Positions 1 to 5,320 of a stretch of 5,929 nucleotides of DNA are shown piece by piece. The stretch covers positions 1-5,929 of the forward strand of contig JBOHSA010000202.1 in assembly GCA_050732995.1 (NCBI GenBank), read 5' to 3'. The notes beneath the pieces are model-generated. The model ran no database searches and was not told the origin of the DNA. It saw only the letters and a list, made by a program, of their open reading frames with translations. Position 1 is the first letter of the stretch. Every line of letters starts with the position of its first letter. The stretch is from JBOHSA01 sp050732995. GTDB lineage: Bacteria; Gemmatimonadota; Gemmatimonadetes; Gemmatimonadales; GWC2-71-9. A program made the position numbers and the translations under genes.

Positions 1-114
1 GGGGGCGATCGGGAGCTCGAGTTCTTCACCTGGGAGCAGCCGAACCGCGTGGAAGACCTCCGGCTCGCCGTCCAACGCTCTCGTCACTACCAGCAGGCCC
101 GGGCCACCACATGA
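1..114 (+). CDS. C-terminal 37 residues of an unidentified protein (5' partial)
   Basis: Frame 1 is open from the first base to a TGA at 112-114 and encodes 37 residues that include ELEFFTWEQPNRVEDLRLA. I do not recognise the family from this tail. It is rich in charged and aromatic residues with no membrane segment, so it looks like the end of a soluble protein. Its stop codon overlaps the ATG of the next gene (ATGA at 111-114), a standard translational-coupling arrangement, so it is most likely co-transcribed with ahcY. The reading frame is supported by this overlap and by GC-rich third positions rather than by homology. Confidence 0.6.
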   Translation, partial: GGDRELEFFTWEQPNRVEDLRLAVQRSRHYQQARATT

Positions 115-1454
115 CGACCACGGCGCCGAACGCCGCGTCCGATATCAAGGACATCCACCTGGCCCCGGAAGGGCGCCGCCGCACCGAATGGGCGGAGCGC
201 TCGATGCCCGTGCTGCGCCAGCTGCGTGAGCGCTTCGCCCGGGAGCGGCCGCTGGCCGGCAAACGTCTCTCGGCGTGCCTGCATGTGACCACCGAAACGG
301 CGAACCTGGCGGTCACCCTGAAGGCGGGCGGGGCCGACGTCGCCCTGTGCGCGTCCAACCCCCTCTCCACTCAGGACGACGTGGCGGCGCATCTGACGCA
401 GGACCATGGCATCAAGGTCTATGCGATCAAGGGCGAAGACCACGCCACCTACTACGAGCACATCCGGGCGGCGCTGGCCCACCGGCCCGACGTGACGATG
501 GACGACGGCGCGGACCTAGTGGGCGCGCTGCACATGATCGCGCTCAACCGGATGGACGACCTGGCGCCGCCGGTGCGCCGCTGGGTCGAGACGCTCTCGG
601 CGGCCGACCGGAAAGCCCTGGTCACGGGCGTCGTCGGGTCCACCGAGGAGACCACCACCGGGGTGATCCGGCTCAAGGCGATGGCCAAGGACGGGGTGCT
701 GCAATTCCCGGTGATCGCCGTGAACGACTCGGACACCAAGCACCTGTTCGACAACCGCTACGGCACCGGACAGTCCACGCTGGACGGCATTGTGCGCGCC
801 ACGAACCTGCTACTCGCCGGGAGCACGGTCGTGGTCGCGGGGTACGGATGGTGCGGGCGCGGGTTCGCGCTGCGGGCGCGCGGAGCGGGGGCGAACGTGG
901 TGGTCACCGAGATCGATCCCATGAAGGCCCTGGAAGCCCAGATGGACGGCTACCGCGTGCTCCCGATGGCCGACGCGGCGCGGGTCGGGGACCTGTTCGT
1001 CACGCTGACGGGCAACGTGCACGTGATCCGGCTCGAGCACATGCGGGCGATGAAAGAGGGCGCGATCGTCGCGAACTCCGGCCACTTCAACGTCGAGATC
1101 GACCTGGACGCTCTCAAGCAGGCCGCCCAGGGACCCGGGCGGGTGCGCGAGTTCGTCGACGAGTGGCGGTTGGACGGCAAGCGCATCTTCGTGCTCGCCG
1201 ACGGCCGACTGATCAACCTTGCGGCGGCCGAAGGCCACCCCGCGAGCGTCATGGACATGTCCTTCGCCAACCAGGCGCTCGCCGCGGAATTCGTCCTCAA
1301 GCAGGCCGCGCGCCTCGGCAAAGCGGTCCACCGCATTCCGCCCGAGCTGGACCGGGAGATCGCGCGGCTGAAGCTCCAGGCGATGGGTGTGGCGATCGAC
1401 GCCCTGACGCCGGCACAGCAGAAGTACCTCGCTTCCTGGGATATGGGAACCTAG
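111..1454 (+). CDS. ahcY: S-adenosylhomocysteine hydrolase (adenosylhomocysteinase)
   Basis: This 447-residue cytosolic enzyme reversibly splits S-adenosylhomocysteine into adenosine and homocysteine using bound NAD, relieving product inhibition of SAM-dependent methyltransferases. Visible motifs are the substrate-site stretch LHVTTETANLA (57-67), GSTEETTTG (176-184), the active-site stretch NDSDTKHLFDNRYGTGQ (205-221, with the conserved Lys210, Asp214 and Asn215), the Rossmann NAD motif GYGWCGRG (244-251), NSGHFNVEI (322-330) and EGHP (374-377). The GYGWCGRG form and an ending of YLASWDMGT, in place of the KPxxYRY tail of eukaryotic and many proteobacterial enzymes, put it with the archaeal/Thermotoga-like type. 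The ATG at 111 overlaps the stop of the gene before it. No clear Shine-Dalgarno sequence precedes it, consistent with coupled translation. The frame is intact throughout. The identification is very secure. Confidence 0.97.
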   Translation: MTTTAPNAASDIKDIHLAPEGRRRTEWAERSMPVLRQLRERFARERPLAGKRLSACLHVTTETANLAVTLKAGGADVALCASNPLSTQDDVAAHLTQDHGIKVYAIKGEDHATYYEHIRAALAHRPDVTMDDGADLVGALHMIALNRMDDLAPPVRRWVETLSAADRKALVTGVVGSTEETTTGVIRLKAMAKDGVLQFPVIAVNDSDTKHLFDNRYGTGQSTLDGIVRATNLLLAGSTVVVAGYGWCGRGFALRARGAGANVVVTEIDPMKALEAQMDGYRVLPMADAARVGDLFVTLTGNVHVIRLEHMRAMKEGAIVANSGHFNVEIDLDALKQAAQGPGRVREFVDEWRLDGKRIFVLADGRLINLAAAEGHPASVMDMSFANQALAAEFVLKQAARLGKAVHRIPPELDREIARLKLQAMGVAIDALTPAQQKYLASWDMGT

Positions 1455-1468
1455 CGGCTCCCCGCCCC

Positions 1469-1993
1469 GTGATCGAAGTCCGCGTCGCCCACCTGGGGCT
1501 CGATCGCACGACCAACACGCCGGTCGTGATCTTGCAGGAGCGGGACGGGGAGCGGGTGCTCCCGATCTGGATCGGTCCCGCCGAGGCGAGCGCGATCGCG
1601 ATGGAGCTGGCCGGCGTGAAGTTCGCACGGCCGCTCACCCACGACCTCCTGAAACAGGTGATCGTCGGACTTGGCGCCGACCTGCGCAAGGTCATCATCA
1701 CTCAGGTGAAGGACAACACCTATTACGCCGAGCTGCACATCTATCGGGGCGACGCGGTGATCCAGATCGACGCCCGGCCCTCCGATTCGATCGCCGTGGC
1801 CTTGCGGCTCAAGGCCCCGATCTTCACGAGCGAGAACCTGCTCGAGCTGACCTCCGTGGACACGGGCACCGGCGGAGCGGGAGAAGGCGAGCCGGGGGCG
1901 GCCGGACCGGCCGGCGGGTCGCTCGACGCGGATGCGCTGAAGACCTATTTGCAGAACCTCGATCCGGAAGACTTCGGTAAGTTCACACCCTAG
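1469..1993 (+). CDS. Bifunctional nuclease (BFN/DUF151) family protein
   Basis: This 174-residue protein has one BFN domain (DUF151), residues about 1-125. Diagnostic stretches are LPIWIGPAEASAIAMELAG (31-49), RPLTHDLL (54-61) and DARPSDSIAVALRLKAPIF (101-119). Family members in plants are reported to have DNase and RNase activity; the role of bacterial homologues is poorly defined, so the function here is only a family label. After the domain comes a Gly/Ala/Pro-rich linker (about 131-150) and a short tail, LKTYLQNLDPEDFGKF, of a kind often seen at the end of these proteins. I chose the GTG at 1469 because the protein then begins MIEVRVAHLGLD, the normal family start; the frame is open far upstream only as a shadow of ahcY. 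It starts 14 bases after the ahcY stop with no obvious ribosome-binding site, so it is probably in the same operon. Confidence 0.9.
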   Translation: MIEVRVAHLGLDRTTNTPVVILQERDGERVLPIWIGPAEASAIAMELAGVKFARPLTHDLLKQVIVGLGADLRKVIITQVKDNTYYAELHIYRGDAVIQIDARPSDSIAVALRLKAPIFTSENLLELTSVDTGTGGAGEGEPGAAGPAGGSLDADALKTYLQNLDPEDFGKFTP

Positions 1994-2003
1994 CAATCGG
2001 ACG

Positions 2004-2975
2004 GTGCAGGACGGTGCGGGGCGCTGGAGGCTGCTGCCTGTCCTGCTGGCGCCGCTGCTCGGCGCTCTCGCCCTCCCCGCACAAGCTCCCCTGGTCACCG
2101 GCCGCATCGTGCACGGCGGCCGCGGCGACCGGCCGCTGCCGCGCGTGTGGGCCGTGCTCCATCGCGTCGCGCGTGACTCGAGCGGCCCGATCGATTCGGC
2201 GCTCACCGACGCCCGCGGCCGCTACCACCTGCGGCTCCCCGCCGGCGACACCCTGGCGCTGTTCCTCGTCAGCGCGACTCACGACGGCATCGGATACTTC
2301 TCCGCGCCCGTCCGCAATGGCGGGGGGGTGCCCGCACCTCAGACGCTCGTCGTGTACGACACGGGCTCGACCGGGCCGCCCATGCGCCTCGCCCGGCGGG
2401 TCGTCACCGTCGCCCGCCCGGGACGGGACGGGACGCGCGAGGTGCTCGAGATCGTCCAGCTCGAGAACCCCGGCCGCACGACGCGCGTCGCGCCCGACAC
2501 GATCCGCCCCACGTGGGCGGGCGCGCTGCCGGAGGCGGCGATCCAATTCCGGGTGGGGGAAGGGGATGTGTCCCCGGAGGCGGTAGCGCGGCGAGGGGAC
2601 GCCGTGGCCGTGTTCGCCCCGCTCGCGCCGGGCAGCGCCAAGCAGGTGAGCTACGCCTACGTGCTCCCCGCCGACGTGCGGCAGCTGGCCCTCCCGGTGG
2701 ACCAGTGGACCGGCGAGGTCAATCTGCTGCTCGAGGACACGGCCGCGGTGGTATCGGCGCCGAGGCTCGACACCGTCGGCGTCCAGGAGATCGAGCGCCG
2801 CCGCTTCGCCGCCTACCGCACCGATTCCCTGGCGGCCGGCGCTCGAGTGCTCGTCGCGCTCTCGGCGGGCTCGTTCCGGGCGCAGCAGCTGATCCCGTAC
2901 ATCGTCGGCATTGTGGCGGCCGTACTGGTAGTCGGATTCGTGGTCGCGCTTAGGCGAGCTCCGCGCCCAAGCTAG
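2004..2975 (+). CDS. Exported, C-terminally membrane-anchored protein with carboxypeptidase-regulatory-like domain
   Basis: This is a 323-residue hypothetical protein. Residues 1-28 form a signal peptide: arginines at 7 and 9, a Leu/Ala-rich core and a probable cleavage after A-Q-A (26-28). Residues about 29-100 resemble the carboxypeptidase regulatory-like beta-sandwich: VTGRIV opening, then ALTDARGRYHLRLPAGD, the usual 'T-D-x-x-G-x-Y' signature. The middle (about 125-290) is beta-rich with no motif I know. A single hydrophobic helix (about 297-316) followed by RRAPRPS predicts an inner-membrane anchor with the bulk of the protein outside the cytoplasm. The GTG at 2004 is preferred because it gives a proper signal peptide; only a weak GGA precedes it. 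The gene starts 10 bases after the BFN gene and is probably the last of the operon. Nothing indicates an enzymatic activity. Sensing, adhesion or envelope assembly are all possible. Confidence 0.8.
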   Translation: MQDGAGRWRLLPVLLAPLLGALALPAQAPLVTGRIVHGGRGDRPLPRVWAVLHRVARDSSGPIDSALTDARGRYHLRLPAGDTLALFLVSATHDGIGYFSAPVRNGGGVPAPQTLVVYDTGSTGPPMRLARRVVTVARPGRDGTREVLEIVQLENPGRTTRVAPDTIRPTWAGALPEAAIQFRVGEGDVSPEAVARRGDAVAVFAPLAPGSAKQVSYAYVLPADVRQLALPVDQWTGEVNLLLEDTAAVVSAPRLDTVGVQEIERRRFAAYRTDSLAAGARVLVALSAGSFRAQQLIPYIVGIVAAVLVVGFVVALRRAPRPS

Positions 2976-3312
2976 GAACACCGCCTGGCAGCTCAGTTGC
3001 GTCGCGAGTCGTGGGTTGCCTCTGGGACTGTGCGGTCAGCTGCATCAATACCCATGCGGTACCGAGCTCTCGGACCTCTTCCCATCGTGCTCCGGTGATG
3101 CGCCTCACTGTTCGGTAGCATACCGGGGGCTCGCCCCCTCCACGAATCGCCTGACGGCATAACGACGTACGCCGATGTTCCCACTCGAACACCCAGCCCA
3201 GGAGCCTGACCCACGCGGCCAGTTTCTGAAGCGGGGGCAGGTCGAGCACAGCTTTCCCGTGGGGCGACACCCAGTGCAGGGTCCCGTTCAGGAGCGCTGC
3301 GAGTGTGGGCAT
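2950..3312 (-). CDS. Possible small hypothetical protein, convergent with the upstream operon
   Basis: The minus strand is open for 120 residues from an ATG at 3312-3310. In favour of a real gene: an AGAGG Shine-Dalgarno sequence lies 6 bases before the ATG (3319-3323 on the plus strand), and the first ~50 codons have strongly GC-biased third positions. The protein is rich in Trp and Leu (LAAWVRLLGWVFEWEH), unlike the Arg/Pro-rich products of typical shadow frames in high-GC DNA. Against: the bias fades in the second half, no domain is recognised, and the 3' end overlaps the preceding convergent gene by 26 bases. It may be a real orphan gene, or the 5' part of an older gene whose end has decayed. 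No competing plus-strand frame here is more convincing. Confidence 0.38.
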   Translation of the reverse strand: MPTLAALLNGTLHWVSPHGKAVLDLPPLQKLAAWVRLLGWVFEWEHRRTSLCRQAIRGGGEPPVCYRTVRRITGARWEEVRELGTAWVLMQLTAQSQRQPTTRDATELPGGVPSLGAELA

Positions 3313-3464
3313 CCAAGACCTCTGTCGACAGTACCACTCAGTGTGGCCATAGGGAGAATTTCCGCAGGTTCAGTCGACGTGCAAGAGGTAGCACTCCATT
3401 CCGCTCCGCGTCAGAAGTCATAGCGCCCGTGGGAACTTTGGCGATAGCTTACCTGCGTTGAGGT

Positions 3465-3480
3465 GTACGTGCGCACGTAC
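3465..3480. promoter_or_regulatory. Perfect 16-base palindrome, candidate operator
   Basis: GTACGTGCGCACGTAC reads identically on both strands. It lies 44 bases before the start codon of the protease gene, inside its leader or promoter region. Flanking AGGT (3461-3464) and ACCT (3479-3482, sharing the palindrome's last two bases) extend the symmetry if two bases are bulged out. A continuous palindrome without a loop suits binding by a dimeric transcription factor better than an RNA hairpin. No regulator gene lies in the window, so the function is inferred. Confidence 0.4.
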
Positions 3481-3514
3481 CTGCCGCACTGAGAGCCGTA
3501 GCCTTAGGTCACAC

Positions 3515-3518
3515 GAGG
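3515..3518 (+). promoter_or_regulatory. Ribosome-binding site that fixes the protease start at 3524
   Basis: GAGG with a 5-base spacer precedes the ATG at 3524. The frame is open further upstream to a TTG at 3458, but that start would put 22 polar, Cys/Arg-rich residues before the lipoprotein signal and has no ribosome-binding site. The ATG at 3524 is therefore the start. Confidence 0.7.
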
Positions 3519-3523
3519 ATCTC

Positions 3524-5198
3524 ATGTCTCTAACCAAATGCCGCAAAACCTACCTCTCGCTCATCATCGGGCTTGCCGGCGTCGCGGCGTGCGCCGACTA
3601 TGAACCGACCGCCCCCCGGACTGACGCGGGAGCACCAAGCGCCAAGGCCGCGCGCCCGGTGCAACTCGGGCGTTTGCAAACGCTGGATGACAAGTTCGTC
3701 GAGATTGCGCAACAGGTCCCTGGCTTTGGCGGCCTCGCGTTCGACGACGCTGGGAATGTCCAGGTCTACCTAACAGACCTCGCGAAAACGGCGGTTGCCC
3801 GGCCGGTGATCGCGGCCTTCATGCTGGGGCGGGTGAAAGACAGCGACGTCGCCCCCCCCAGGGGACGCCGCTTCTCCGGTTTGTGCAGGGTCGCTTCGAT
3901 TTCCAGCAGCTGAGAGCGTGGAAGGAACAGTTACGCTCGGTCGTGTTCCGCGACCCGCAGGTTGTCTTCCTCGACGCCGACGAGTACCGCAACCGCGTCA
4001 CAGTCGGCGTGGCCACGGCAGGCGATTCGGCGCGGGTGCGCGACTTGATCGAGCCCTTGGGCCTGCCCGTTGGCACCGTTGGCTTTGAGGTCCGGGGCCA
4101 CACGCAAGTGACAGCGACGCTGCGCAACGCTTACTCCCCGAGGATCGGCGGGCTGGGGATCAGCTTTGAATTCCCGTTCGATCCCAACGGGCAACTGCAG
4201 GACTGCACGCACGGCCCCAGGATCAGCTATTACCCGAACGGGGCGTTCATTACGAACTCACACTGCACTGGCGGACTCTCTCAGGCGTTCGTAATGAATA
4301 GCGTGCCTATCGGGCAGGGTGGTGAGTACATTGGGAGGGAAATCACGGATGAGCCGCTTTTCCAGGATTCATACGGGTGTCCGGTCGGCCGTTGGTGCTG
4401 CAACAGCGATGCCGCCATCATCCAGTACGAGACTGGCATCACAAAAGAGTACGGCATCGCGTTCACTGGTCTGCCGCCGTGCACGGGGGGAACATGGTGT
4501 AACGTCAGGATCACGATACAGGGGATCGTGTTGGTCACCGAAGAAGACTACGCGGTGATGAACGAGGATCTGAATAAGACCGGTCAGCGCACGGGCTGGA
4601 CGCGTGGCCCAGTGACTCAGACATGCGCTGACACCGAATACGACATCATCTCTGGCCGCCCGCTGGCGCTAACATCCGCCCGGTCATGCTGTGTCAGATC
4701 CATGTGCGTGCCGGTGCGGGCCCCGGAGACAGCGGGTCGCCGGTCTATAAGCGCTACACGTTCGTCGCTGGCGAGCCCGGCTACGCCAAGCTCGTAGGCG
4801 TATTGTGGGGAGTCACTCCGAGCGTGTCCTCCCCGGACCAGGTGTTCTACGCCAGTCCCTTGGTCGGGATCGCCGCAGATTTGGGGCCGGTTGATCCGGA
4901 GCGGCCGCCCCCTCCACCTGCGTCGTTGACGGTTACGATAGACGGGCCAAGTGTCGTGTCTGCGAACACGGTTGCAACATGGACTGCGATTGTCTCGGGT
5001 GGAGTGCCGCCGTACGCGTTCCAGTGGTACATCAACGGCGTGCCAGCTGGGAACGAGCAGTCGCTCACGACTGACACGGGCGGTGCGGATTTCGAGTTGC
5101 GCGTCGACGTGACAGATGCAGTCGGGGCTACCAGAAGCGTCACCACGCCGGTGACCGTCTTAACGTGTCCGCCGCCGCAGATCTCCTGCGATGAGTGA
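3524..5198 (+). pseudogene. Lipoprotein-type S1 (chymotrypsin-fold) serine protease with C-terminal Ig/PKD-like domain, broken by two frameshifts
   Basis: Three plus-strand frames join into one protein of about 558 residues if one base is restored at each of two sites. Piece 1 (3524 to ~3859) has a lipoprotein signal with lipobox V-A-A-C (Cys23) and a propeptide-like region (QQVPGFGGLAFDDAGN, 63-78). Piece 2 (~3859 to ~4660) continues the propeptide and holds the catalytic His in ITNSHC (His codon 4261-4263), the Asp in NSDAAIIQY (4408-4410) and RTGWTRGPVTQTC, typical of S1 proteases. Piece 3 (~4660 to 5198) has the nucleophile motif GDSGSP (Ser codon 4731-4733), a Pro-rich linker (PERPPPPPAS) and an Ig/PKD-like domain. 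Many cysteines suggest disulfides. The frame change is -1 at the C8 run (3852-3859) and -1 again between 4632 and about 4690. Without correction the first product stops at 3911-3913 (129 residues) and lacks any catalytic residue. Decay, phase variation, programmed slippage or assembly error are all possible. The family call is strong; the pseudogene call is less certain. Confidence 0.8.
3852..3859 (+). repeat. Run of eight C's at the first protease frameshift
   Basis: The run follows G at 3851 and ends at A 3860. In the incoming frame it reads GCC CCC CCC AGG and leads to a stop at 3911-3913. With nine C's it would read GCC CCC CCC CAG GGG and enter the protease frame directly, giving the sensible junction VAPPPQGTPLLRFVQGRF. 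The run is thus the exact site where one base is lacking. Such runs are prone to slippage in replication and transcription, and to miscalling in sequencing. Confidence 0.8.
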
Positions 5199-5227
5199 TT
5201 CTGTTCAATTAGGGCGTGGTGATGTCC

Positions 5228-5247
5228 TAGATTCTCTGTAAAAGTGG
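5228..5247. repeat. Candidate left terminal inverted repeat of the IS256-family element
   Basis: TAGATTCTCTGTAAAAGTGG is AT-richer than its surroundings and lies just upstream of the transposase leader, where an IS256-family terminal repeat would be expected. The partner copy would be in the sequence following the window, so this can only be proposed on position and resemblance. Confidence 0.35.
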
Positions 5248-5249
5248 AA

Positions 5250-5319
5250 GCGGCGTGATACCTTCTCGAGGTCTTTCCCAAACCTCGAGGCCCGGAATGG
5301 GCAGAAGGAGTCACGCCGC
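5250..5319 (+). promoter_or_regulatory. Nested inverted repeats in the transposase leader, possible translation-limiting hairpin
   Basis: An outer perfect 9-base pair of arms, GCGGCGTGA (5250-5258) and TCACGCCGC (5311-5319), encloses an inner perfect 8-base stem, CTCGAGGT (5265-5272) and ACCTCGAG (5282-5289), with a 9-base loop. The likely ribosome-binding site AAGGAG (5305-5310) lies directly inside the outer stem, and the stem ends one base before the ATG at 5321. If an RNA started upstream it could fold so that initiation is blocked. Several insertion sequences are known to limit transposase made from read-through transcripts this way. There is no U-run, so it does not look like a terminator. 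Confidence 0.5.
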
Positions 5320-5320
5320 C

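Larger units (their letters stand above)
2976..3523. other. Low-GC interval between the operon and the protease gene
   Basis: This 548-base stretch carries no confident gene apart from the tentative minus-strand frame ending at 2950. Its base composition is visibly more AT-rich than the preceding 3 kb. Bases 3313-3523 must hold the control region of the protease gene, and of the minus-strand gene if that is real. The only clear signals are the palindrome at 3465-3480 and the ribosome-binding site at 3515-3518. I could not find a convincing sigma-70 promoter on either strand, a strong terminator after 2975, or any tRNA or other RNA gene. Confidence 0.5.

Noticed and set aside
275..1468. Long plus-strand open frame running through ahcY into the BFN gene, as if a 572-residue fusion
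   Set aside because: Before 1469 the translation is Arg/Gly/Pro-rich shadow sequence in another frame of ahcY. The BFN family begins at the GTG at 1469, so there is no fusion protein.
2001..2020. Short direct repeat ACGGTGCAGG / ACGGTGCGGG at the start of the anchored-protein gene, offering two GTG starts
   Set aside because: The second GTG (2014) is in a different frame with a shadow-type Arg/Ser/Pro-rich product. Only the GTG at 2004 gives a signal peptide, so the repeat is probably coincidental.
1451..2981. Long minus-strand open frames opposite the BFN gene and the anchored protein
   Set aside because: These are low-complexity Arg/Gly/His-rich products typical of antisense frames in high-GC genes, and the plus-strand genes have recognisable domains and signals.
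3175..3423. Plus-strand 82-residue frame in the low-GC interval
   Set aside because: It has no ribosome-binding site and no recognisable domain, and it overlaps a minus-strand frame with better coding character.
3852..3900. Programmed -1 ribosomal frameshift signal at the C8 tract
   Set aside because: I found no convincing downstream stem-loop or pseudoknot, and a second frameshift without a slippery site follows in the same gene, so recoding alone cannot yield the full protein. It is kept only as one option in the C8 finding.
3883..4797. Treating the protease core as an independent gene starting at GTG 3883
   Set aside because: There is no ribosome-binding site and no signal peptide, and the sequence upstream in the same frame to 3859 (QGTPLLRF) continues the propeptide. 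The last ~45 residues in this frame are out-of-frame noise after the second shift.
5204..5233. Possible promoter TTCAAT, 18 bases, TAGATT ahead of the transposase
   Set aside because: The hexamers match the sigma-70 consensus poorly (about 3 and 4 of 6), and the -35 would lie outside or at the edge of the element. I do not list it as a feature.
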